Part shown: positions 39,922 to 49,608 of the stretch, piece by piece
How the letters are laid out: every line of letters begins with the position of its first letter
Position numbering within the stretch: the stretch's first letter is position 1
Assembly (NCBI GenBank): GCA_039621445.1
Contig: CP154956.1
Coordinates: 35,978,100-36,042,099 of the forward strand
Origin: Euglena gracilis
Taxonomy: Eukaryota; Euglenida; Euglenophyceae; Euglenales
Length of the DNA: 64,000 bases
Direction of reading: 5' to 3'
The notes under the pieces: model-generated
Databases searched by the model: none
Told to the model about the DNA's origin: nothing
The model's input: only the letters and a program-made list of their open reading frames with translations
Program-made: the position numbers and the translations under genes

Positions 39922-40989
39922 ATGAAAGATGACTTGGGGAAGAAATTGGTATTACGACGAGAAGCAGCGGTGGCCGCAGCAGCTGGAGAACCTGGAGATG
40001 CGGACAAGCCGTGGCAAGCTGTGGTCACCCCTTCCCCACCCCTCTCAGAAATTTCACAACAGCCAAACCCCCCCAGTGACCACAGCCATTGGCAGACAGT
40101 GGTCAGGAAATCCAGAAAGGGGAAAGGACCAATGGCCCCAGGCCCTCCAAAGCCCAGGGCCCAGCCCAGACAGAACTTCCAGGGCCAAGTACCCTTACAA
40201 TTCAAAATACCAGCCAGAAATTCAGGCCAGAGGGCCAGAGCCCACATGGGCAGATGGAACCAAGGCCAAGGGGGAGAGCATCACAGAGGCCATGGCGGCC
40301 AGTATTTCAAGTCAACCCCCACTGGGAGAGGTCATCCAAAAGGTCTACCAAAAATTTCTTTTCAAAAAGTCTTTTCCACATTCCCCACAAATGGGCAGGG
40401 TCAATGCCCCCCAAGATTTCAATTGGGCATGGAAGCCAAGGACAGAGAAAGATGCCCAAGACCCAAGGGGGGTCAAGACCATTCAACAAGGGCAGGGGAC
40501 CCTTTCAAAGCAGGGCCATGGCGGCCAATATCTGCTGGGCCACGACGGCATTCCCCAGGCAATGGAGGCCACAAACCAGGGCCATGGCGGCCATTTATTT
40601 TCAAGCCCGCTGGGCTCATTATGCACACGCCACTGGGGCCAGAAGCTAAGGGGCAGCCCCACAGGGGCTCTTTATATAAATCAGCAGCCCCAGGAGGAAG
40701 AGGGAACCCCAGTTTCCCTCAAGGAGGATCAGGTGGAAGGGGGAGAACCCCTAAAAGCATTTACGCTTCTTCATTCCAAAGTGAATTTGTCAAGGGGGGG
40801 ACCCTCAGAGGCCCCCCTATGGTATGGCAACCAACCACATCAACAGCAAGGAGGCCAGTTAGGCAACACAGGGGCAGTAAGCCCTATGGTATGGAACCCA
40901 AAAACAAGATCCTCCAGAGAGAGTGTGAGGAGAGAGGGAGAGCATACATACACATCCCCCCAGAATCATTTAACTTTGCAAAATGCTGA
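39922..40989 (+). CDS. Gag-like ORF1 of DIRS element 1
   Basis: 355 codons from MKDDLGKK. The product is basic and low in complexity, with repeated Gly/His/Pro/Arg segments such as GHGGQYF and GPWRPI spaced along its second half, as in nucleic-acid-binding Gag proteins. It overlaps the first part of pol in another frame (39929-41200). It shows little clear similarity to the N-terminal part of the Gag of element 2, although both have Gly/Lys-rich tails. Confidence 0.5.
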   Translation: MKDDLGKKLVLRREAAVAAAAGEPGDADKPWQAVVTPSPPLSEISQQPNPPSDHSHWQTVVRKSRKGKGPMAPGPPKPRAQPRQNFQGQVPLQFKIPARNSGQRARAHMGRWNQGQGGEHHRGHGGQYFKSTPTGRGHPKGLPKISFQKVFSTFPTNGQGQCPPRFQLGMEAKDRERCPRPKGGQDHSTRAGDPFKAGPWRPISAGPRRHSPGNGGHKPGPWRPFIFKPAGLIMHTPLGPEAKGQPHRGSLYKSAAPGGRGNPSFPQGGSGGRGRTPKSIYASSFQSEFVKGGTLRGPPMVWQPTTSTARRPVRQHRGSKPYGMEPKNKILQRECEERGRAYIHIPPESFNFAKC

Positions 40990-41016
40990 ATCCCTGGGGG
41001 CTCCAAGGGCTGTCCC

Positions 41017-42283
41017 ATGTCCAACAACCCCAATCCAGCCCCCCCAAAATCCATTGCTGGAGACGATAAATGCAAACGAGAAACAATGGGGAGACACCCC
41101 CCTGCATCAAAGACTCCAAAAGAGCATAAAATGGTGGCAGAAAAATGCACCCCAGCAACCTGTCAGCTCATCAAGGATGGCATTCAACCCCCCTGGGTAA
41201 ACCCCCCCAAATTGTCCACCCACCCAAAGACCAGAGCCAACCTGGATTTGAATCAGGCAGTGAAAATTCTTCTGGACTACGAAAAAACTGGTTCAGTAAA
41301 AAGAGTGGGGAATTCCAAAACCCAGCATTTAATCCCCTGGTTTTTGATATCAAAACCAGAAGGGGGGGCAATAAAATGGAGAATGATCAGCGACTGCAGG
41401 GAAATAAACCAACATTTCCAAATAAAACCCATCATATAAATAATATAAATAATATAAATATATCTATATAATATAAATATATATAATATAAATCATATCC
41501 AGAACATTTTTCCAGTTTTGCAAAAAGGCCACTGGGCAGCCAAAATAGATTTAAAGGATGCGTATTTCCACATCCCAGTAAACCCAGCCCTCAGGCCCTT
41601 TTTAAGACACCAGGTGGGGGGACAGACCTGGGAACTCCAGGCAGGCTGTTTTGGCCTAAACGTAATGCCCCAGATTTTCATGGGGGTTATGAAAACATTC
41701 GAAAAACTTTGGAGAAAACGGGGCATTCAGGTGTTTATATACCTGGACGACATTTTACTTGTTGCTCCCACCCAAAACATTTTGCAAAGTCATCTGAACA
41801 CAGTGACAAAAGACTTATTGAACTCAGTGTTCAAAATAAATGTCAAAAAATCAACCCTGCAACCCACCCAAATTGTAAATCACCTGGGCTTTCAACTAAA
41901 CTTTCAAGAAGGAAAATTGCAAATGCCCCCTCAAAAAGTCAAGACAATAAAGAAGGAACTGGGGAAAATCGTGAAAAAGGATTACATGTCAAAAAGGCAA
42001 CTAGCTGCCATTTTGGGACAAATAAGGTGCAACCTTATGGCCCTGCCCTTTTTAAGGGCTTTTACAGATTCTCTGGCCAATTTTCTTGTTACAAATTCTG
42101 CAGCCCCCTGGGACTCAAAGCACCTCATTTCTCAAGACATCAAAACCCAATTACGGGAAAAAAAATTCTGCTGGGCACCTGGGGGGGCAGACCCTTCCCC
42201 CAAGGTGCAACCAGAGAGTTGCACTCAGACAGCAGCACCCATGCGTGGGGGGGGCTGGACATCCACACTGGAAGTACTGTCCA
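41017..42283 (+). pseudogene. DIRS-type reverse transcriptase / RNase H start, element 1
   Basis: The frame from 41017 carries KILLDYEKTGSVKR, LIPWFLISKPEGG and MISDCREIN (RT entry region). An AT-rich insertion at 41437-41500 with a stop interrupts it. The frame resumes at 41518 with KIDLKDAYFHIPV, CFGLNVMPQIF and the catalytic IYLDDILL. LAAILGQIRCNLMALPFLR is typical of the DIRS class. A frameshift near the G run at 42180 moves RNase H (LHSDSSTHAWGG) to another frame. Inactive. Confidence 0.8.
41437..41500. repeat. AT microsatellite inside a reverse transcriptase gene
   Basis: aataatataaat and aatatatat units fill 60 bases between the MISDCREIN segment and KIDLKDAYF. In element 2 the matching spot holds ordinary coding sequence, so this is an expansion or insertion. 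Confidence 0.9.
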
Positions 42284-42446
42284 CTCACAATGTCTTTGTG
42301 CTTCGCCCTCTGTGTCCCTTCCTCCCTGGTCGGTTTCCCTCGAGGGAGTACGAGCCGGCTGTTTTGTTGTTTGTGTTCTTTTGGCGGGGTGCTTACTGCT
42401 TTTTGGTGCCGGAGTTGGCGGATATTAACGTCCATCAACAATCAGA

Positions 42447-45293
42447 ATGGCAACGTACGAAAAATTAACATTAGAAGACGAGAACGTGTTCAAAAACGCG
42501 TGGACAGAATTGTTCTTCAACGAGGGCAACGTGGCGAAACTACTGGCGGAATCGTCCCCGGAATCCCTCGTGAGCGTCATCGCGGCCGGCCAAAACTGGC
42601 TGGGAGGCGGATGGCACACTACGAAGTGCGCAAAGAAGGTCCACGAGTTGACCCAGGTTGCGATGGTCTCCAGCCAAGTCGGAGACTACAGGGATTCTTT
42701 CTTGTACTCGGTGGCGTTAGCAGGAAGCGTGGAGGTACCCCTGATAGACTTGGGGCAGACAGCGGCGGACGTGGCGTTCAAGCTGGCTGATCGTTGGCTG
42801 GAGAAGAGTTCGAAGAAAGACAAGGGGATGACGCAGAAAGCGGAGCGGTCCGCGATGGAGGAGGACGGAGAAGACGAGGAGGACAACGACAACGACGACG
42901 CGGAAGATCGGCTCCCCTGGCAGGAGGAACTGGCGCCACTGGCGCCAGAGCTGGCAGCGTGCCTTCGGCACGTCGAAAAGGGAGTGAGACTCCCCTGGAA
43001 GATGGTCCTGGGAGAGCTGCCCAGGTACCAGGGGTTAAAAATGCGAGCAGAGGATAATAACCACAACCAGGACGGCAAACGGGCCTGGGACAAGCAATTG
43101 AAGGCATGGCAACAAAAGATGTTACACCTGGAAAGAATGGTGGCCTGCCTGTATGGCAGTGTGGAGACAGACTATCAAATATTGGCTCAACAATTGGTTT
43201 TTGCTGTGGCAGATCTGGAGCAGACGCTGCTGAGGGAGAGGAAGAAGTGCAGCATTCCAGGGGCCATCCCAAGTACAAACAACGGGCTGTTCTCCAAAGC
43301 AGATTTGGCTGTTGACAAAGCCCAATGGGCTCTGAATCAAGCAGGCTTGGCAACAGCTTTCTCCAGACATTCTATGTCTCATTTTCCCATTCTCACAGGA
43401 AACAAAGGATTTAAGTTCAAGTTTGGCAAAGGCAAAGGCTATGGCAGCCAATTCAAGTCTGGGAGAGGAAGAGGCTATGGCAGCCTGTGGAAGAACCCAG
43501 GATGGCAGAAGGGGCATGGATCCCCTACTGAATCTTCCACCTCCCCACTCATGTCCCCAGGAAAGGCAAGGGCAAAGCATGAAGCATCAAAGACCCCAAG
43601 AAGGGGTGAAGCCATCAAGGCCAGACCATCCAGGGAGTGGGGGAGAGACCCCCCAGTTGAGCTCCATGGAGGAGGTAATCCCCCTGCTGACCCCTGCTCT
43701 GAGGCCATCCCCAGTCTGGCAAGGGCTCAGGGAGACAGTGACCTGGCCCACAACAAACTCCCTACCAGAGGAATGGGAGAAAGGAATCATTCAGGACCTG
43801 GATTTCAAAGAAAGGGCATGGCTGGGGGTGCCCTTGTTTCAGAGACTAAGGAAATGTCTGCCATGGTGGCAGGAGAATGCAAATCAGTGTGTAGAAGCAC
43901 TAATTCATACAGGTGTGCAGCCAGACCTACCCCTACCCAGGTGTCTGTCAACAAGACAGCAGCAAAAGTCAGAACAAGAAGTCAGCCTGGCCTCAAAAAT
44001 CCTAAGGGAGTACCAAGAAAGTGGGGCAACCAAAAAGTTGCAAAATGCCCAAGACACTGCCCACCTAGTGCCATGGTTTGTGTTGTCCAAACCAGAAGGG
44101 GAGGGGGTCAAGCATCGACTTATCACAGATTGTCGAGACCTAAATCAATTTTGATGTCCAGAAAAGTTCACTTTGGAAAATATGTCCACAATTTTCCCCA
44201 CTCTGAAAAAAGGGGATTGGGCAGTCAAACTAGACTTGAAAGATGCATACTTTCATCTGGGGCTGGAAAAAGATTTCAAAAGGGTTGTCAGAATTCAAGT
44301 GGGATCAGACCTGTGGGAGTTTCAGGGAGCCGGTTTTGGCCTAAGCACCCTCCCAAAATTGTTCATGTCACTAATGAAAGTTCTGCTAAAACTGTGGAGG
44401 TCAAAGGGAATGCAGGTGTTCGTCTATTTGGACGACATCATTCTGTTTGGTTCAACAGAAAATTTGGTGAAAAAACATTTGCTGCAGATGCTGGACACAT
44501 TAGGGGAGGCTGGGTTCAAGGTCAGCCAGAAAAATTCTGTGTTTACTCCCACACAAAGGCTGCAACATTCGGGGTTCATCATAGACTTGAAAAAAGGTCA
44601 GCTGGAGGTGCCCCCACACAAATTAGAGACTATCAGAAAGGAACTGGGCAAGGTGGTGATGGCCCAAAAACTGAGTTGCAGGAAGATAGCCAGCATTCTG
44701 GGACAAGTCAGAAGTTACCTGCCTGCTCTGCCATTCTTAAGACTGGTAACACAGGAGCTTTTAAAGTTCAGCCAGATGCACCAAGAAAAGGGCTGGGATT
44801 TTTGCATCGACATTCCAGAAAGGCTGAAAGGGGAAATCAATGTGCTGAAGGCATACTTGCAGCCAGGCCTTGGCAGGCCTTTCCTACAACAGGCAAAAAG
44901 GGTGCTCCACTCAGAATCCTCCACATGGGCATGGGGGGGAGTGGACTCATCCCAAAATCAAATCATCCAAGAATTTTGGAGGGAGAAAAATTGTTTACAT
45001 ATAAATGTGAAAGAGCTGATGGCAGCAGTTCAGACCGTAAAAGCATTTGCCCAGCCTGGAGAAACAGTGCTGTTAAATGTGGACAATCAAGTAGCATTAA
45101 GTTATCTAACCAAATGGGGGGGGAAGAAAACAGCACCTCAATCAGATTTTGGAACCCCTGTTTCATTGGTGTTGGGAAAACCAAGTTCAACTGCAAGTCC
45201 AGTGGGTTCCTTCAGCAGCAATGTTGGCAGATCCCAAGCCCTTGGAACGCCCTATCTACCGGTATTTTGATTTCCCCGCAACTCCCCGCCTAG
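42447..45293 (+). CDS. Gag-like ORF1 of DIRS element 2; frame stays open through pol
   Basis: The Gag part begins MATYEKLTLEDENVF and has a helical N-terminal half, an acidic stretch (EEDGEDEEDNDNDD near residue 140), a second helical domain (about residues 150-300) and a Gly/Lys/Arg tail (FKFGKGKGYGSQFKSGRG, about residues 328-345) likely to bind nucleic acid. Gag proper probably ends soon after, near 43560, where pol starts in the +1 frame. The frame has no stop for another 1.7 kb, up to and past the junction at 45236. That extension is the shifted reading of pol and has no family resemblance. Confidence 0.55.
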   Translation: MATYEKLTLEDENVFKNAWTELFFNEGNVAKLLAESSPESLVSVIAAGQNWLGGGWHTTKCAKKVHELTQVAMVSSQVGDYRDSFLYSVALAGSVEVPLIDLGQTAADVAFKLADRWLEKSSKKDKGMTQKAERSAMEEDGEDEEDNDNDDAEDRLPWQEELAPLAPELAACLRHVEKGVRLPWKMVLGELPRYQGLKMRAEDNNHNQDGKRAWDKQLKAWQQKMLHLERMVACLYGSVETDYQILAQQLVFAVADLEQTLLRERKKCSIPGAIPSTNNGLFSKADLAVDKAQWALNQAGLATAFSRHSMSHFPILTGNKGFKFKFGKGKGYGSQFKSGRGRGYGSLWKNPGWQKGHGSPTESSTSPLMSPGKARAKHEASKTPRRGEAIKARPSREWGRDPPVELHGGGNPPADPCSEAIPSLARAQGDSDLAHNKLPTRGMGERNHSGPGFQRKGMAGGALVSETKEMSAMVAGECKSVCRSTNSYRCAARPTPTQVSVNKTAAKVRTRSQPGLKNPKGVPRKWGNQKVAKCPRHCPPSAMVCVVQTRRGGGQASTYHRLSRPKSILMSRKVHFGKYVHNFPHSEKRGLGSQTRLERCILSSGAGKRFQKGCQNSSGIRPVGVSGSRFWPKHPPKIVHVTNESSAKTVEVKGNAGVRLFGRHHSVWFNRKFGEKTFAADAGHIRGGWVQGQPEKFCVYSHTKAATFGVHHRLEKRSAGGAPTQIRDYQKGTGQGGDGPKTELQEDSQHSGTSQKLPACSAILKTGNTGAFKVQPDAPRKGLGFLHRHSRKAERGNQCAEGILAARPWQAFPTTGKKGAPLRILHMGMGGSGLIPKSNHPRILEGEKLFTYKCERADGSSSDRKSICPAWRNSAVKCGQSSSIKLSNQMGGEENSTSIRFWNPCFIGVGKTKFNCKSSGFLQQQCWQIPSPWNALSTGILISPQLPA
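43423..44154 (+). pseudogene. Pol N-terminal part, DIRS element 2
   Basis: This frame contains VPLFQRLRKCLPWWQENAN, a segment also present in element 1 (HQRLQKSIKWWQKNAP), then ILREYQESGATKKLQ, LVPWFVLSKPEGEG and LITDCRDLNQF, where TGA (44152-44154) stops it. The same frame continues after the stop with the RT core, so one codon separates the two parts. Confidence 0.75.
44155..45235 (+). pseudogene. DIRS-type reverse transcriptase and RNase H, element 2
   Basis: Key motifs are KLDLKDAYFHLGL (RT motif A Asp), GFGLSTLPKLF, and VYLDDIIL with the catalytic Asp pair. SGFIIDLKKGQLEVPPHKL, ASILGQVRSYLPALPFLR, RNase H LHSESSTWAWGG and HINVKELMAA follow. At the run of eight G (45116-45123) the frame shifts, and the RNase H end continues as WGGRKQHLNQI, HWCWENQ and QWVPSAAMLADP. 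The junction then replaces the rest. It is inactive, but its DIRS-class order is clear. Confidence 0.85.
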
Positions 45294-46079
45294 CCCGAGA
45301 TACGGCGGGTTTTTTTTCCGGCCATTTTGGGACATTTTGTACACTTTTTCCACTGTCAGACAGAGTCATTTTCATCAGGACAAAAAAGGCGGAAAAAAAT
45401 GAAAAAAAATCGAAATTTTTTTGTGCCCAAAACCATGTTTTTCTTGGCCTCCCGGACCCGGAAAACCTCTTTTTGAGCCGAAAATGAGCGTTTTTCGACT
45501 CGCCAGCGCCCCGTTTTGGGCCGCCAACCCATTGACTTTGGGTCAAAACCGGGTCAAAAATGTCAAAAGCCTGAAACCATTGACTTTGGGTTAACTGGGT
45601 CAAAAAAAACCCCAAAGAATCCAAAGAGCGGGGTTCTTAAAATATCTCCAAAATGAAGCCAAATCAAAGGAAATGTCCGGGGACTTAAATTGAAGCCCTT
45701 GGAACGCCCTATCTACTGGTATTTTGATTTCCCTGCAACTCCCCGCCTAGCCCGAGATACGGCTTTTTTTTTTTGACCAAAAACCACGCTTTTTGGCCTC
45801 CCGGACCCGGAAAAAGTGTTTTGGAGCTGAAAATGAGCGTTTTTCGACCCGCCAGCGTCCCGTTTTGGGCCTGAAACCCATTGACTTTGGGTCAAACCCA
45901 GGTCAAAAACAGTCAAAAAATTCTAATTTTTTTGCCCAAAACCATGTTTTTTGGCCTCCCGGACCCGGAAAACCTGCTTTTGAGCCAAAAATGAGTGTTT
46001 TTTAACCCCCTGGCCGTTTCAGGCACAAAACCCTTGCATTTCAGTCAAAAGAGCTCCATGGAGTGGGCCATTTTATATG

Positions 46080-46700
46080 GGGGGGTTAATGAAGGGGGGG
46101 GGGGGCGCGCTTATTAAGAGCTCAGCACTATTCCAAACCTGGTTACCCCGGCCATGAGCCAATAAGGCCGACCCCCCCCCCCCAATTGAATAATGGACCG
46201 CCCCAGGGGACCCCCAAAAACCAAATGGGGGGGGGGGGGGGGAATTGGGGGGGAATGAGGGAAAAATTACTGTAAAATCACTGAAAGTTTACCTGTAAAT
46301 TGAAGGTGTGTAATAAATTATGTGATATTTGCAATGCTAGACTTTTCAGACTCCATTACGTACAAGTCCCATTAAGAGCACTATTCAAAACCTGGTTAGG
46401 GGGGGTCGCTGAGCGAAGCTCACCACCGGGGAAAAGGGGGGGTCGGACCCCCCCTCCCTGCCCTCCCCCCCCCAGGCTTCTTTTTAAGACCCGGGGGGGA
46501 GGGGGGGGGGTCCCCCCACCCACCCAGGGTGGCGCGGGACCCCCAAGGGGGGGAGGGGGGGCGGAGACCCCCCCAAAATCGGGCCCGTTAAAGGCAATTT
46601 TCAAAAATTTTCGGCGCTTCGCGACGAAAAGGGATACCCAGCGCCTCTGGCGCGGGACCCCCCGCCCCGGGGGGGGGGGGGGTCAGGTGACTTAAAAAGA
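46080..46700. repeat. Right-arm C/G-run block with run-length differences
   Basis: Paired with 15000-15600. Most differences between the arms here are in the length of G or C runs, plus changes such as gaccgccccaggggac against the matching left sequence. Reading errors in runs cannot be excluded. Confidence 0.6.
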
Positions 46701-48954
46701 AGCCTGCTCCCCCCCCCTGGTCGGGGCCACCTCGGGAACCAGCTTATCACCATGATGTATTTTTTTTCCTGTTGCGAGCGACTGGATTTCTAGTTTCTGA
46801 ATCACCTCCATTTCACCCCCAACTTCCTGCCAGGCCCGAGTTATTCACGCGCGAAGGGGTCCAAACTGGGCAGGATTGGCCCTCCCCCCCTCTTCCGACT
46901 CTGCCATTTTGCCGGGGTCCAAAAATCGGTCAAAAAAAGATTTTTCGAAAATATCTTGAGAAAACGTACATTATCTCCGGAAATGTCGTTCTGATGAAAT
47001 GCACCTCTGGAGGCCCTCTATCACCCCCCCCCCCCCGTTCGCCGCTTTGGCCGCCGACATGCCTGGCCTGTGTTCCGGCGCGCTTTTGCGGCCCAAAACA
47101 GCCACTTTGGGGCGTTTTTCGGGCTGCTTTTTTTGGGTAAAAAAGATTTTACAAAATATCTCGACAAACAAAATCAAAGAAAATGTCCGGAAAGCAAAAA
47201 TGAAGCCCTTGGAATGCCCTATCCAACCATGGGTTACTCCCCCCCCAACTTTTTGTGAATTTTGATTTGCCCGCAACTCCCCGCCAAGCCCGAAATATGG
47301 CCGATTTACGGCCCAAAACAGCGTGGCAGGCTTGTGCCTTAGCCGTTTTCGGCGCTGTTTTGGGTCAAAAAATCAATTTTTCAAAAAAAATTCTCAAAAA
47401 TGGTGGGGAATCAAAGGAAGTGTCCGGAGACCTAATTTGAAGCCCTGAAAATGCCTTATCTAACCGTATTTTGGGTTCCCCGCAACTCCCCGCGTAGCCC
47501 GAGATATGGCCGTTTTTTTTCGGCCAATTTTGGCCATTTTGTACAATTTTGGCCTGTTTTGACTTGGCCGTTTTTGGGCATTTTGGTAAAAAAAATCGAA
47601 AAAAAAAAAAAAAAAACTTGGCCCACGAACCCCATTCACTTAGGGTCAAAACGGGTCAAAAAAGTCGAAAAAATCGAAAAATTTTGTTTGCCCGAAACGA
47701 TGTTTTTTGGCCTCCCGGACCCGGAAACCCTGTTTTTGAGCCGAAAATGAGCATTTTTCGACACGCCAGCGCCCCATTTTGGGCCCAAAACGGGTATGAG
47801 GTGTATGGGGGGTTAACATTTCAATAATTAATGTAAAAAAAAAACTGAAAGTTACCGTGAATTGCAAGTGTGCAATTTGTAAAAATATTGCGTGAAATTT
47901 GCAATGCTAGTCTTTTCGGCCTTCCATTACCTGCAAGTCCGCTGAAGACCTCAGCACTATTCAGGGCCTGGTTAAAATTACTGTAAAATCACTGAAAGTT
48001 GCCGTAAATTGCAGGTGTGCAATTTGTAAATTATAAATTACGCGAAATTTGCAATATTGGTCTTTTTGGCCTTCCATCATGTGCATGTCCCTTTAAACCT
48101 CCAAAAGACCCCCATGGGGCACTGGGCTGTGATGCTCTGCTGACACCCCTCCCCGGATGACCTTCCCCCAAAAGAAGCTTTTCTGGAAAAGCATCTTTTA
48201 GCTTTCATTTCACAGGTGCCTTGTGACAAATTGATAAGCGTCGTTGTCAACATACAAATGGGAAGAGGGAAGGTAAAAAAAAACAGAGGACATGCTTTGT
48301 GGTATTTTGCAGGATTTCTTCAAAATTTGCAGAATTTTGCAAAACTTTGCAAAAAAATTGTTTCTGAAAGATGGTGCATGTGCCTCGGTCAAACACAACT
48401 TTCTTTGGCATTGTCGTTCATTTTGGGCCACTTTTGGCTTGATTGTTAGCAAATGATTTCTTGCAAGAGTTTGCAACAAGGCGGGCCACGAGGAGATGCT
48501 TAAAAAAATGGGGAACCCAAAAAAGGACTGGATAAGGTAGAAAAACAAGATAACGGTATTCCAAAAGCAGCCCAAAACGGCCCAAATGGCCAATAATGTC
48601 CCAATAATGGTAGAAAATGGGTGGAAACTGGTCAAAATGGACAAAAACGCAGGAGCCAAATTTCACCGGCTCGCAGTTTGTCCCAATTGGGGTTTTTTTT
48701 TAAGACCGGGGGGAGGGGGAGGGTCCCAGGGGACCCACTTACTTGTCCCCGAAAATGGCCAAAAATCGCGAAAAATGCCAAAAATAGCACCCTTTTCAAA
48801 AATTTTTGGTGCCTTCGGCCTTGCCTCTTGTCCATGTTTGTTCTCCCATTGAGGGAAATTAATCCTTGATAAAAAAGAGATTTTTAGAGGAACATATTCA
48901 AAAATTGGACAAACTCTCATTCATAATTATTGTCATTGTTCGTGGTCATATATA

Positions 48955-49455
48955 AAATATTCATTGTATTACAATATACTATGCTCTATTGTGCCACACT
49001 GTACTAACTATATTATATTATACCATAAATATATTATATTATATTAAATTATATATACTATATATATATTATGTTATATTATACCATATTATGTTATATT
49101 CTAATAAATTATGTTGTATTGTATTGTGTTGTATTGTATTGTATTGTATTGTATTGCATTGTATTGAATTGTATTGTATTGTATTGTTTGTAATGCAAAA
49201 AATTGTATTATATTATACTAGATTAAATTATATTGTATTGCATTGCATTGCATTGTGTTGTATTTATATTAATAACATTATATTATACGATAATATATTA
49301 TCATATTATATTACATCACATCATACCATATTATATAATATGATATTATACTGTATCATATCATCATATTTATCATATTATATTACATAATATTATATCA
49401 CATCAATATCATATTATGTTATATCACACGTGCAACACATTACGCATATAATGTA
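48955..49455. repeat. AT-rich satellite, inverted copy
   Basis: Reverse complement of 12235-12765, with the tgtat pentamer run at 49115-49190 and (GA)n at 49478-49491 just outside. Confidence 0.9.
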
Positions 49456-49543
49456 CTACCTGACCATGTGTGTGTGAGAGAGAGAGAGAGAGACATACAC
49501 AAATATATTAATATTCTCAACAGACTCTTGAGTGAGATGACAC

Positions 49544-49608
49544 CTCGCATCCAAATCATCTTCCGCTGCCAGCAGAATTCGCTCCAGGATGCGGCACTTG
49601 TCAAAGAG
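49544..49608 (-). CDS. SAPS exon, right copy of 12097-12161
   Basis: This is a reverse-complement copy of the LFDKC exon with intact splice sites. It is the last exon of this copy before the junction at 45236, so its donor has no SAPS acceptor left to join. Confidence 0.85.

Larger units (their letters stand above)
39160..42283 (+). mobile_element. DIRS-like retrotransposon 1, 3'-truncated
   Basis: It consists of a terminal-repeat region (39160-39790), a gag-like frame (39922-40989) and a pol with a DIRS-type reverse transcriptase (to 42283). Inverted copies of a 42-base sequence at 39232-39273 and 39583-39624, rather than LTRs, fit the DIRS class. It is cut at about 42283, shortly after the start of RNase H, by the terminal repeat of a second element. 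No tyrosine recombinase or methyltransferase region remains. Confidence 0.75.
16451..45235. other. Single-copy spacer between the inverted arms
   Basis: None of the landmark sequences here (SAPS 3' exons, DIRS elements, central GCGC-box region) has a partner elsewhere in the window, apart from short dispersed repeats. Both ends are junctions of the duplication. Confidence 0.85.
42284..45235 (+). mobile_element. DIRS-like retrotransposon 2, cut by the duplication junction
   Basis: It starts with a terminal-repeat copy (42287-42422, including gccggagttggc as in 39352 and 39774), then gag from 42447 and pol to 45235. The end is the junction of the inverted duplication, a few residues after the RNase H motif QWVPSAAMLADP. 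The recombinase region and 3' repeats are absent. Confidence 0.8.
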
